A stretch of DNA of 64,000 bases, taken from UBA7672 sp964529555. Lineage in GTDB: Bacteria > Pseudomonadota > Alphaproteobacteria > Caulobacterales > Hyphomonadaceae. Below are positions 16,828-25,765 of the stretch, piece after piece. Position numbers and translations under genes: made by a program. Under the pieces are notes generated by a model. It was given only the letters and a program-made list of their open reading frames with translations, searched no databases and was not told the DNA's origin. Position 1 is the stretch's first letter. The number at the start of each line of letters is the position of its first letter. Location: NCBI GenBank assembly GCA_964529555.1, contig CAZGWV010000002.1, positions 1-64,000 on the forward strand, given 5' to 3'.

Positions 16828-17049
16828 TCAGGGATCGCCCGGCGGCGTGTAGGCTGCGAAGGGATCGCCGTCTGCGAGGTGGCCGAAGGGCGTGAAGACG
16901 TAGGCATCACCATCCCGTCCGACCGCGCAGATGACATAGCGCGTAGCGCCGGTTTCGACGTCCTGGCATTCCATGAGCGCGAGATCGCCGGCGGCGGCGG
17001 CGCGCAGCAGGGTGTTGAAGTTGGTGCGGGCGTGGTCGGGTATGGCCAT
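16828..17049 (-). CDS. DUF6117 family small protein
   Basis: The 73-residue frame starts MAIPDHARTNFNTLLRAAA, with GGAGACC upstream, and contains LMECQDVETGATRYVICAVG and FTPFGHLADGDPFAAY, the recalled pattern of DUF6117. It is small, soluble and acidic. These genes are found in alphaproteobacterial element backbones next to ParB and DUF932 genes; role unknown. A longer start at 17067 overlaps the hairpin upstream and is not preferred. Confidence 0.85.
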   Translation of the reverse strand: MAIPDHARTNFNTLLRAAAAGDLALMECQDVETGATRYVICAVGRDGDAYVFTPFGHLADGDPFAAYTPPGDP

Positions 17050-17152
17050 TGGACGGTCTCCGGACATGGATGAAAGCCCGGCGCAGGCCGGGCGCGTTGA
17101 GCAACGCGTCGACGGTGGCAGCGAGCAGACTGTGGATACCCTCGCTGGCGAC

Positions 17153-17773
17153 CTACTCGTCGAAATCCCGCGGGATCACGTCGTCGAGCACTGCCGTCAG
17201 AGCGTCGTTGATCTGCATCAGCAGCTTGGAACGCTCCTTGTCCGAGAGATCCGAGATCACACTGTCGGGAATCAGATTGTTCACGGCGTGGCTCGCGTCA
17301 TCGATCAGCGCGTCAAACGCATCGAATGTGAGGCCGCCGCGGTCGTCATCATGAGGCAATGGGGCACTCCCCTCGCCGTCGGGATCGCGTGCGCCGGCGA
17401 GAATCGCCTCGGCCTTGCGGACAGCGGCTTGCACCCGCTTGAGCCACGGCTCGCTTATCTCGGAAGATTGCGCCGCGTGCTGTGCAACGCGGGAAACAAG
17501 CACAAGCAGTTCACCGAAATGATCGGCCTGGCGCTGGATCGTCTCGCGGAACTGCGTCGGGATGGTCAGCAGCTCCACGCTGTAGGGTTCGATATCGGCA
17601 GGCCATGCGCCCGTGACATAAGTTTCGCCCGCGCAGTCGAAGTCCTGCTTCCCTCCTTTCCAGTTGTCGTCCTTAACGGCGAGCCGGCAGGCTTCGGCCA
17701 GCGTTCGGGCTTCGTAGCGGCGTTGGCGATAGACAGGAATCCGGTAAGTGGTCTCGATGGTGAACGCAGGCAT
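17153..17773 (-). CDS. Hypothetical protein (206 aa)
   Basis: The frame starts MPAFTIETTYRIPVYRQRRY, with GGGAG eight bases upstream. The N-terminal 70 residues are beta-rich and contain aromatic and Cys residues (NWKGGKQDFDCAGETYVTGAW); the rest is helical and acidic (RVQAAVRKAEAILAG, ISDLSDKERSKLLMQ). It lies between the DUF6117 and ParB genes in the same direction. The family is not recognised, though similar genes probably occur in the same backbone elsewhere. Confidence 0.7.
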   Translation of the reverse strand: MPAFTIETTYRIPVYRQRRYEARTLAEACRLAVKDDNWKGGKQDFDCAGETYVTGAWPADIEPYSVELLTIPTQFRETIQRQADHFGELLVLVSRVAQHAAQSSEISEPWLKRVQAAVRKAEAILAGARDPDGEGSAPLPHDDDRGGLTFDAFDALIDDASHAVNNLIPDSVISDLSDKERSKLLMQINDALTAVLDDVIPRDFDE

Positions 17774-17898
17774 GATGATCTCCCAAACAAGAGAGCCCAG
17801 CGCGAGGCCGGGCATGAAGCGAACGGCGAAGAGGCGATCGGCGGACGATGCGAGGAACGCGGGCTTACGCGATCACGGACTGCCGCCCGGAGAACGAT

Positions 17899-17926
17899 GC
17901 GGGGAGCGGCTTTCGCCGCTCCCCGC
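17899..17926 (-). terminator. Terminator after the ParB-like gene
   Basis: GCGGGGAGCGGC tttc GCCGCTCCCCGC is a perfect 12-bp stem just after the ParB-like stop codon at 17936. No long T-run follows. Confidence 0.65.
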
Positions 17927-17935
17927 GCGTGACGC

Positions 17936-20077
17936 TCATTCAGCGGCTACCAGCGGCCGCTCGTCGTCTTCGTTTTCGAGCTGGGTCTCTTCGTCGTCCG
18001 TAGCGAGGAAGTCCGGCAGTGCAGCGTCATCGCCGCCGACATCCGACTCCACGTCGGCGTCAAGATCCACCAGACGCAGCGGTTCCGGCAGCCAGCACGT
18101 GTCAGCAAGCAGGCGTTCGGCCTCTTTCGCCATGTCGGTCTTCTTCAGGTGATCGATGAGCTGGGCGTGCCGCTCGCCCTTGCCGTCGCGCACCGCCTCG
18201 AGGATGCGGCGCTTCGGCACGCGGCCGAGATAGTTGTCGACGGTCGGCGTCCAGCCGGCGTCCGCCATGTCGAGGCCGACGGCGCGTGCGAGCCGATCGA
18301 CCTGACGCAGACGCCGATTGATCCCCTGTTGCGACGTGGCGCTGGCGCCATGCGGGTTCGGCCGTTCGTGCAGCGCATTGAGGCCGAAGCTGACGCAGTG
18401 CGCCAGCAGCGAGAGCCGGCTCGCGCCGTCGAGCGCCGCAAGTCGGTCCCACAGCTCCTGGTCGTCGCGCGGCAGATCGGCGCGCCACGCCTCCTGCCGA
18501 TCGTCGATTCCCTGCGCACACGGAGCATCCTTGAGATCAGGCGCCTGAATGGACAGGCTGACGCGGCGCACAGAAGCGTCAAGACAGGCTCCGCCGGGCG
18601 CTGCGCCGTGAACGATGTCAGACACGAGCTTGTGCAGCAAAGCGGTCAGCGCGACCTCCGGATGGCTGGCCAGCGCATCGCGCAGCGCAAGCGTGCGATG
18701 CGCGGTGAGCTCCATCATCAGTCGATCAGGAAGCGGCTTGAGGGCATCGTCCTCGTCGTCTTCCGCATCGCCGGGCTGGCCGCCGATCGTGATGACCGTG
18801 CCGGTCGCAGAGGAAATGCGGCTGTCACCTTCCTCCCGCGCCACGGATCCTTCCGCAGCGGCTGACGGCTCGTCCTCGGGGCGGACATAGCCGCGATCCA
18901 CGCGGAGCCGGCCGTTGCGATCGATGCTGACGAAGACGCCGGCGATCGGGATTTCAGCCGCATCGTAGACAAAGGCCCGCTGCTCGAGAGCTTCAAGGGC
19001 CTCTTCGATCTCCCCGAGGCGCTGGTCGACCTCGTCAGGCAGTTCGTCCGCCTCAGCATACTCGGCTTCCAGGCGCGTCTGCTCGTCGCGAAGGGCTTCA
19101 CGGGTGGCATGTTCCTCGTCGGTCAGCCCAACCATCTCGCCGATAAGTCCGCGCAGACCGTCGGTGTGCCCATAGGGGAAGTCGACGGCGACTGCGATCC
19201 ACTTCCACCCTTCTCCCGCGATCTGTTCAGCCTCCTGTTTGAGTTTTGTGGAGACCAGCTCGTCGAGCAGGCTCACGTCCTCAAGCCAGCCGCCGCCATC
19301 CTGTTCGAAGAGGTCGCGCACAACCACGCCGCCGGCCGCCTCATACGCGTCGACGCCGACGAAGATCGCGCGACGGTCAGAGGCGCGGACCGACTTTTCG
19401 GTCAGCATGCGGCGGATCTGGTAAGGATCATCCGAATAGGTGTTGGCGACAGCCTTCCAGACCTTTTCCTGACGCTTGTGATCGTCGGTGATCGTGAACG
19501 CCATCAGCTGCTCCAGCGAAAGCTCGTCCTTGGCGTAGAGAGCGACGAGCTTGGGCGAGACGCTGGCGAGGCGGAGGCGCTGTTTCACGACGTGGGACGT
19601 CGTGAAAAAGGCGGCGGCGATTTCCTCCTCGGACTGCCCGGCCTCGCGCATCGCCTGGAAGGCGCGGAACTGGTCGAGCGGATGCAGCGGAAGGCGCTGG
19701 ACGTTCTCGGCCAGCGAGTCGTCGATCGCCGAGGTCTTGGCGTCGGCTTTCTTCACGATGCAGGGGACGAGGCCGTCCTCCGGGAAACGGCCGGCTTTCA
19801 CCAGCCGCGCGATCGAGCGATAACGCCGGCCGCCGGCCGGGGTCTCGTAATCGCCGGTCTCATTGCCGTCGGCATCGAGAACGGCGCGGACATTGAGGCT
19901 CTGGATGAGATCCTCGCGGCGCTCGATGTCCTGGGCGAGTTCATCGAGGCCGTCCTCCACGTCTACCTTCCGGACGTTGTCGTCCGACAGCCTGATCCGG
20001 TTGAATGGAATGTCGCGCGCCTGCGAGAAGACGATCATCGGCGCGGCGGCTTTTTTCTTCCTGGCGGTCTTTGCCAT
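17936..20077 (-). CDS. Large ParB/RepB/Spo0J-family protein
   Basis: The protein has 713 residues, about twice the length of plain ParB. Residues 15-130 form the ParB N-terminal (Srx-like) domain with ETPAGGRRYRSIARLVKAG and DDSLAENVQRLPLHPLDQ. A helix-turn-helix follows (MREAGQSEEEIAAAFFTT). The long C-terminus is acidic with a coiled segment (ATREALRDEQTRLEAEYAEA). No ParA gene accompanies it, so it may act in regulation or DNA handling of the element rather than in classical partition. It has its own terminator. GGAGAAA precedes the start. Confidence 0.9.
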   Translation of the reverse strand: MAKTARKKKAAAPMIVFSQARDIPFNRIRLSDDNVRKVDVEDGLDELAQDIERREDLIQSLNVRAVLDADGNETGDYETPAGGRRYRSIARLVKAGRFPEDGLVPCIVKKADAKTSAIDDSLAENVQRLPLHPLDQFRAFQAMREAGQSEEEIAAAFFTTSHVVKQRLRLASVSPKLVALYAKDELSLEQLMAFTITDDHKRQEKVWKAVANTYSDDPYQIRRMLTEKSVRASDRRAIFVGVDAYEAAGGVVVRDLFEQDGGGWLEDVSLLDELVSTKLKQEAEQIAGEGWKWIAVAVDFPYGHTDGLRGLIGEMVGLTDEEHATREALRDEQTRLEAEYAEADELPDEVDQRLGEIEEALEALEQRAFVYDAAEIPIAGVFVSIDRNGRLRVDRGYVRPEDEPSAAAEGSVAREEGDSRISSATGTVITIGGQPGDAEDDEDDALKPLPDRLMMELTAHRTLALRDALASHPEVALTALLHKLVSDIVHGAAPGGACLDASVRRVSLSIQAPDLKDAPCAQGIDDRQEAWRADLPRDDQELWDRLAALDGASRLSLLAHCVSFGLNALHERPNPHGASATSQQGINRRLRQVDRLARAVGLDMADAGWTPTVDNYLGRVPKRRILEAVRDGKGERHAQLIDHLKKTDMAKEAERLLADTCWLPEPLRLVDLDADVESDVGGDDAALPDFLATDDEETQLENEDDERPLVAAE

Positions 20078-20359
20078 GGTCTTTTCTCCATAACGGGTGG
20101 CGGAGAACCTTTCTCTCGCCCTTCAACCCGTCATGAAGCGCAGCACCCTCCTCTTCCTCTCTCGTGGACCCTATCGAAGGATCGCCACCAGGTGTTCTCG
20201 TCCATATTTTCGCCAGCCCGACGACTTTGTCGGGCAGGTGGCCGTATTGACCAGAATTGCTGAGAATAGGAGTTTGCGGCGCGTACATTGAAAACGATGC
20301 TCGCGCATTTCGATCACGGCGTGGGTAGGGTTGTTGTCGCGCCAGCGAGAGAGCAGATC

Positions 20360-21718
20360 ATGAATCTTGAAAACGCGGTTGATGAGTTCCGCAAAGGAAC
20401 TCTCAAGCTCGACTTTACGAAGATGCGGGTGGCCCAATGCGGTGGCGCGGGTGAGATCATCGAAGGTGGAGGCTGCGTCTACCAAGGAGCAGACGGACGT
20501 TTGGAGCTGAAGTGTTACGGTAAAGCGGTCGGCGAGCATGATCGCTCCGCAGTCCTTCAGCTTGCCTTCGGCGGAGTGCCTGGCAAGCTCTACGAGCACT
20601 CGGATCATTATGATGTGGAAGCTGTCGATGTCGGCGGCGAAACTTGGACTGTGCCACCCACTCTTGTCACCCGCAACTGGTCAACCCCTCAGGACGCCGG
20701 AAGCATTTCCGCAGATGGAATAACACTCATCCGGTCGCGGAAACTGAAGAGCGCCAAGCCGAAATTGACCCTCGTGTTCCTGGAACAGGACATGCGCGAG
20801 TGGCGAGCGCTTCTCTGCGATCGACATGAGGTTCGCCTGCAGAAGGTCGGACTTCGTTTTCAGATGTCGATTGCATCGGATCGTCCAGCGCAAGTGATTT
20901 TGCAGATTGAAGCTGATGCCGACCTGCCGACGTCGCTTACCTCCAGAATTGTCGAGGCTCTTCAGTTTGTTCTGGCGCGAACCATGCCCGTCGCGCTACA
21001 GTGGAATATCCGCGAGGACACGGAAACGACGAAACTCCATTCCGCATCGGCGCGAACGCCTTCCGCGCCAGCCTATTCGCCGATCGAGACGCACAGGGAT
21101 GATTTGCACAGCAAGGCGCTCGACATGCTCACGCGCTACTTGGACTATGTGATGTCATGGCCGGAAGAAGGCGTCTGGCATCCGTGCACTAACTTTCTCA
21201 CCTTGGCCCGAAACGCTTCACACCTGTCGCTTGATGCCTGGATCGTGGGCCTCAGCGTCGCGATCGAAGGCGTGGCCAGCCAGATCAACTACGCGCATCC
21301 CGAGGAACTGGCGGCCAAGCACGCGGCGGCGCGGGCGGCCATCAAGGCGCCTCTGCGCGACCTCGATGAACGGGTTCGCAACCGTATTGGGGGGATGGTT
21401 TCGCAACTTGATACCGTCCGGGCGCGCGATCGCATGGAAAGTCTCGCATCATCCAATATGCTGCTGAGCAGCGATATCAAGGATTGGCAGAACCTTAGAA
21501 ATCGCGCGGTGCACACCCGAACCGCAAAGGCTTCCGATTTCGAAACGACAAAATTGCAGGGAGAACTGGCCGCTGCCTTTCGTGCGCTTCGGCTGCTCCA
21601 CAGCATTGTGTTTCACCTGATCGAATATCGCGGCCCATTCACCGACTACGGCCGACGGGGTTTTCCCGATGCTTCCTACCCGTTCAGGTCGGAATCGGAA
21701 GCCGCTCCGACTTCATGA
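20360..21718 (+). CDS. Hypothetical protein with C-terminal HEPN-like motif
   Basis: This gene runs against its neighbours. From the ATG at 20360 (GAGAG upstream) the product is 452 residues, beginning MNLENAVDEFRKGTLKLDF. TTG 20288 or ATG 20297 would lengthen it by about 20-24 residues. The first 230 residues are beta-rich; the C-terminal 190 are helical and include DWQNLRNRAVHTR at about 375-387. RNRAVH (380-385) fits the catalytic R(N/D)xxxH motif of HEPN ribonucleases. A beta-rich sensor fused to HEPN is a layout seen in abortive-infection proteins such as ApeA. Function is inferred only from this motif and the accessory location. Confidence 0.65.
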   Translation: MNLENAVDEFRKGTLKLDFTKMRVAQCGGAGEIIEGGGCVYQGADGRLELKCYGKAVGEHDRSAVLQLAFGGVPGKLYEHSDHYDVEAVDVGGETWTVPPTLVTRNWSTPQDAGSISADGITLIRSRKLKSAKPKLTLVFLEQDMREWRALLCDRHEVRLQKVGLRFQMSIASDRPAQVILQIEADADLPTSLTSRIVEALQFVLARTMPVALQWNIREDTETTKLHSASARTPSAPAYSPIETHRDDLHSKALDMLTRYLDYVMSWPEEGVWHPCTNFLTLARNASHLSLDAWIVGLSVAIEGVASQINYAHPEELAAKHAAARAAIKAPLRDLDERVRNRIGGMVSQLDTVRARDRMESLASSNMLLSSDIKDWQNLRNRAVHTRTAKASDFETTKLQGELAAAFRALRLLHSIVFHLIEYRGPFTDYGRRGFPDASYPFRSESEAAPTS

Positions 21719-21849
21719 TTCTCCGGATCGCACGATAGGAGCGGAGCGTCTCGCAACCGCGCCAGCGTCGCCACAACCGCAGGGATGGAGCAAACGTTTC
21801 GAACCCGCGGGGCGGCATTGCTTTGCCGCCTCGCACAAGTCGATGATGG

Positions 21850-23043
21850 TCAGGCGGCCCGGTCCATGAGCTTCTTGGCTTTTGTCTCCATGTCGAGGCG
21901 AGCGTCCTGGTGTTGCTTGCCTCGGGCGATGGCCGTGATGCCTTGCACGAAGTCGAAGATGCTCTCCGGCGGCCGCCCTTCTTCGGTCAGAACACCATCG
22001 ATAATTTTGCCAGTCTCGGCCTTGGAGAAACCGCGCTTGCGGAGGAAGTCGCAGCGCTCCTCGTCATTGCGCGCCACGATCCGCTCGCGCGCCGCCTTGA
22101 CGCCGTTGAGGAACGGTACGGGCGAAGACTCCGCGAAATTCTGCAACGCCGGCGCCGCCTCATGCGCGAAGCGGCTTGCGGCGTATTTGGAATGGCGGAT
22201 GGTGATCTCCTCAAAATCCTCGACGCCCCAGAGATTACGGTTCTGGCAGACGGCGCGGAGATAGAAGCTCGCCATGCCGAGCGTCTTGGCGCCGACTTCC
22301 GAGTTCCAGCAGTAAAAGCCGCGGAAATAGAGGTCCGGTTCGCCGTTCGCCAGTCGTCCGGCCTCGATCGGATTGCGGTCGTCGACCAGGAAGAGGAAGA
22401 CATCGCGGTCCGAGGCGTAGAGCGTGGTCGTGTCCCGTGTGATATCGACATTGGGATTGTAGATCCCGGTCGACCAGTCGAGCACGCCGGGCACTTTCCA
22501 GCGCGTATCACCTACGCCATTACCCGCAATGCGCTGGACGGCCTCGACCAGCTCATGGTCGTAGATGCGACCGTAGTCGGGTCCGGTCACGGCGCGCAGT
22601 TCGACGCGCCCCTCGTCGCTCTCGAACGTTTTGATCTGTTCGGCGCGATGCGAGGTCAGGCCGTACTGCAGATTGATACCGGCCAACGGAGCCGGCACCT
22701 GGCGCAGATAGGCCGCAGGCGCGCCGACCAGGCTGGCGAGTTGGCCGAAGCTCCAGTGCGTCGGCGCGACGGGCGAGTTGTCGCCCGGAAGGATCAGCGC
22801 CAACCGCTCGGGATTTTCGCGGTTCGCCTCGACGTGGATCAGCGCGCTTTCAACGACGCGTGTCCGGCTGCGCTCGGAGCGGCGACGGACCATGCCGGCG
22901 AGATCATCCAATGAGAGGAAGCGTTCGTCGTCGGGGCGCGAGAACCATTCGGACGAGACGCGGCCTATCCGCTGGCCGCGGCTCACATCAACGGAATAGC
23001 CGCCGCGGGCATTCGGGCGGGCGTCAAGAATCTGGGTGTCCAT
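21850..23043 (-). CDS. DUF932 domain-containing protein
   Basis: The 397-residue frame starts MDTQILDARPNARGGYSVD with GGAGATC upstream. The DUF932 core is evident in VAPTHWSFGQLASLVGAPAA, YGRIYDHELVEAVQRI, DVFLFLVDD and the C-terminal RHSKYAASRFAHEA. Such proteins, also called LGT_TIGR03299 or Alr-type plasmid proteins, are common on conjugative elements and phages; the molecular role is unproved. The leader upstream can form a hairpin (GCTGGAGA with TCTCCAGC, 23053-23075). Confidence 0.9.
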   Translation of the reverse strand: MDTQILDARPNARGGYSVDVSRGQRIGRVSSEWFSRPDDERFLSLDDLAGMVRRRSERSRTRVVESALIHVEANRENPERLALILPGDNSPVAPTHWSFGQLASLVGAPAAYLRQVPAPLAGINLQYGLTSHRAEQIKTFESDEGRVELRAVTGPDYGRIYDHELVEAVQRIAGNGVGDTRWKVPGVLDWSTGIYNPNVDITRDTTTLYASDRDVFLFLVDDRNPIEAGRLANGEPDLYFRGFYCWNSEVGAKTLGMASFYLRAVCQNRNLWGVEDFEEITIRHSKYAASRFAHEAAPALQNFAESSPVPFLNGVKAARERIVARNDEERCDFLRKRGFSKAETGKIIDGVLTEEGRPPESIFDFVQGITAIARGKQHQDARLDMETKAKKLMDRAA

Positions 23044-23124
23044 GGGGATGATCTCCACGACGGGCGCTGGAGACCTCTTCTCCAGCCCTAAACCCGTCAT
23101 GGCATCCCTCCATCCCTCTCCCTC

Positions 23125-23433
23125 TCAGGAATGGTTTCGAGTTGTGCCCGACCCGGTCGCGGGGGCGTGGTGCATCTGATCCTTGAGCTGGAGAACGAAA
23201 TGCTCGACGACGTGTTGGCCCAAGGGGATCCTTTTCGGGGAAGAGAGCGCGCTCGATTCGCGCCTCCAACTTCGTTGCCGGTCATTCTCACGGGCCTCCA
23301 CATCTAGCGCCGGGACATTCTCATACTGATGTTGGTCCGTGTCGCGACCGATCAGTATGGGCTCGTACTCGTTCCAGTTGCCTAGCAAATCATCAGAGAG
23401 GTCGGAGGGCATTGGAATTCGCAGAGGGACCAT
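23125..23433 (-). CDS. Small hypothetical protein (102 aa)
   Basis: The frame from the ATG at 23433 has GGAG upstream and begins MVPLRIPMPSDLSDDLLG. It follows the 543-residue gene by 16 bases in the same direction, so it is probably the last gene of that operon. The C-terminus (VLQLKDQMHHAPATGSGTT) has no recognised motif. It is a plausible but not certain gene. Confidence 0.45.
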   Translation of the reverse strand: MVPLRIPMPSDLSDDLLGNWNEYEPILIGRDTDQHQYENVPALDVEARENDRQRSWRRESSALSSPKRIPLGQHVVEHFVLQLKDQMHHAPATGSGTTRNHS

Positions 23434-23449
23434 CTGACTCCGTGGCGGC

Positions 23450-25081
23450 TCACGGTTCCAGCTGATCGTCTTCAGGCGGATCGATCGTGTGCAGCTCGAA
23501 GATCGGGGAAGCATCCCATTCGAGATGTTGGCGGACACGCACGCGCATCTTGCCTTGCCTGTTCTCGCCCGGCTCAAATGCGATCGTCACACGCCGACCC
23601 GCTGGATCGACCTCCCCGTAGCGGACGCTCCGCAACGCCTTTGCGGAAAACAGCCAAGCGCTTCCTGGCGCAAGGTCGGAGCCGAAAACATCCACGCCCT
23701 CTATTGTGATCAGATAGTTTCCGAGCGCTCCGATGTTACGGCGTTCAAACTGAAGCGCCGGCCTGTCTTCAGGCGACGCATAGAGGAAGCGCCGAAGCGC
23801 GCGTCCTTCGGCGGCTTGGGAAACCACAAGGACGGGATCGATCCCGACAGCTTTCACAAACGGATCGATCTCCTGCCAGAACGCAACATCCTCGATCTTC
23901 GATCTGATCTGCTCGACGCGCCGTGGACGATCTCGGAACGCACGCCACGCATAATTTCCGGCCATCTCCTTTGTTCCTGAGACGAACATCTCTTCGAAGT
24001 TGGAAACAGTCGACTCCATCGGCGGTTCGACAAGCTGCGCCTTGGAGATTCCGCTGAATGTCATGTCGCGCCATTCTGTCGTGGAATCCTCCGTCTTCCC
24101 TTTGGCGACATGGCGGAAATAGGCCAGTTTCGGCGGGTCATCGAGCAGGCCGACTTCGATTTCCGTTCGTATACGCTCGAGCTTGCCGGGGTCAGGCGAT
24201 CTCGCATCCAGCCGTTTGAGGCGTTCCGCTTCAATACCCGCTATGGCCTGCCCAAAAATGTCGTGCAGCCGCGTGTTCGCGCCGTTCAGATCCTGCTGCG
24301 GTGCGAACATCGCGGCGCCCTTAACAAGTTGGGGCAGCGGATGCTCGAGTGTGCCGCGTAATCGCTTCAGTTCGTCCGAAACCTCGCGAAGCGATTTGTC
24401 GCCTTCAGGGAGGATTGTCTCTTCCCGCGCAAGCGCGCTGAGTCTTTCGACAAGGCCGTCGTCTCCCGCGCCCGGTGCGAGAGCGAGCAAAATCGATAGA
24501 ACCGGAAGCAGGAGGTCCTCGCGCCCGTGCAGCGTCGAAGGCGTGTAGGTTCGCCCAGGCACAACACGCCGTTCGGTCATGTTATCAAGAACTTCGACGA
24601 GATGGTTCAGCTCTGCGGCATAGGAGGAGCGTTCGTACCGGGTGCCAGCCATCTCCATACGCATAATGTCGAGCGCGAAGGAACGAAAGCCGATTGCCTG
24701 CCGCTGGCCTGCGCCTGCATCCTCTTCGGCCCCCTCACCTCGCATCAGGGCACGTGCGGTCCTGCCCCCGATATCTGACGCCTGCTTTTCGTTCATCGTC
24801 CAGAACATCAGCAAAGCGGCGGTCAAGGTCAGGACGTCAGCGTGCGCGCCTCGGACAATAGCTGCGAATACGTCATCCGGTGTCGGCGCGGGCATGTAGT
24901 TGAAGGCGAGCGGCCGCACCTTCTCGCTGGCGTCAGTCCATGAAAGACCAAGCAGCGACGGGAAGACCAGTCTGCGATGCCGCATCTCGCCATCGCCCTT
25001 GATGGAATGGCGCAACAGATCCAGCCACCTCACAAGAGCTTCGCGGAAGATCGGCGTGGCGATGTCATCCTCATTCCACAC
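23450..25081 (-). CDS. Large hypothetical protein, downstream part of a split reading frame
   Basis: From a GTG at 25081 this gives 543 residues. However, clear protein-like sequence continues upstream in the same frame (WKSFRASWPFIWQHLSN, AYANLLPDLIGAWESVLRY) for about 89 codons to a TAG at 25349, and no ATG, GTG or TTG occurs in that stretch. So either CTG or another rare start is used, or this and 25349-25765 are one gene with an amber codon. The protein is soluble and helical, with a beta-rich C-terminus (LITIEGVDVFGSDL, RVTIAFEPGENRQGK). No domain is recognised. It is encoded with a membrane protein, which suggests a complex. Confidence 0.7.
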   Translation of the reverse strand: MWNEDDIATPIFREALVRWLDLLRHSIKGDGEMRHRRLVFPSLLGLSWTDASEKVRPLAFNYMPAPTPDDVFAAIVRGAHADVLTLTAALLMFWTMNEKQASDIGGRTARALMRGEGAEEDAGAGQRQAIGFRSFALDIMRMEMAGTRYERSSYAAELNHLVEVLDNMTERRVVPGRTYTPSTLHGREDLLLPVLSILLALAPGAGDDGLVERLSALAREETILPEGDKSLREVSDELKRLRGTLEHPLPQLVKGAAMFAPQQDLNGANTRLHDIFGQAIAGIEAERLKRLDARSPDPGKLERIRTEIEVGLLDDPPKLAYFRHVAKGKTEDSTTEWRDMTFSGISKAQLVEPPMESTVSNFEEMFVSGTKEMAGNYAWRAFRDRPRRVEQIRSKIEDVAFWQEIDPFVKAVGIDPVLVVSQAAEGRALRRFLYASPEDRPALQFERRNIGALGNYLITIEGVDVFGSDLAPGSAWLFSAKALRSVRYGEVDPAGRRVTIAFEPGENRQGKMRVRVRQHLEWDASPIFELHTIDPPEDDQLEP

Positions 25082-25348
25082 CGATGCTGCAAGACAATAG
25101 GCCGTGTTGGACAGGTGCTGCCAGATGAAGGGCCAACTAGCGCGGAAACTCTTCCAGCGCGCTTCGGAGGTCGCCTCGTCCGGCTCCTCCCATCTGTAGA
25201 GCAGAGGACTGTAGCGAAGTACGCTCTCCCAGGCTCCGATAAGGTCTGGCAGGAGATTGGCATAGGCCTTGGCTTCCGACCCGGCGAGCGCTAGGCGAGG
25301 TTGCGCTGCGTCTCCAGCGCCAAGTTCAAGCGTGGTTCGCTTCGTAAC

Positions 25349-25765
25349 CTAGGCTTCGAGCCGATGAACGAGCACCGGCATAAGGTCCAGGATAACTTTG
25401 ACGACGCCCGGGGGCGGCGGTTCGCCGCCGTCGCGCGCCAAGAGCCTGTCGGGAACATGTGCAAGCGTCCGAATGAAACGATCATCGTCCGGAATTCGAT
25501 CAGCAGCCCGCTCGAAAAGGCGGCGATATTGCCTAATCCAGTCGCGGTGCGGCGCATGCCATCCGTCGCCTGCGATCTCCGCGTAGCTGAAAGGTTCGCC
25601 TTCTTCTGTCTGGGACGCGCTGAGCTCCAGGAGAAACCGGTGGTAGCGGGTCATCTCGCGGAAAGCATCGTTGAAGGCGACGGGTGCCATTCGGTCGATG
25701 CACGCTGCCGTCTTGTCGGCCAGCTCTTCAAGAATATCGTCCGGCAGAGGGAGCTCAGGTCGCAT
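25349..25765 (-). CDS. Hypothetical protein, upstream part of a split reading frame (138 aa)
   Basis: The ATG at 25765 lies inside the end of the membrane-protein gene (11-base overlap), so translation is probably coupled. The product begins MRPELPLPDDILEELADKTA, is helical and ends VLVHRLEA at an amber stop. The next gene continues in exactly the same frame without a start codon, so these 138 residues may be the N-terminus of a protein of about 770 residues. The recognisable part is a helical domain with REMTRYHRFLLELSA. Function unknown. Confidence 0.65.
   Translation of the reverse strand: MRPELPLPDDILEELADKTAACIDRMAPVAFNDAFREMTRYHRFLLELSASQTEEGEPFSYAEIAGDGWHAPHRDWIRQYRRLFERAADRIPDDDRFIRTLAHVPDRLLARDGGEPPPPGVVKVILDLMPVLVHRLEA

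Noticed and set aside
17936..20077. A parABS partition locus
   Set aside because: The ParB-like protein is twice the usual length, there is no parA next to it, and I could not find parS-like repeats; the partition role is left open.
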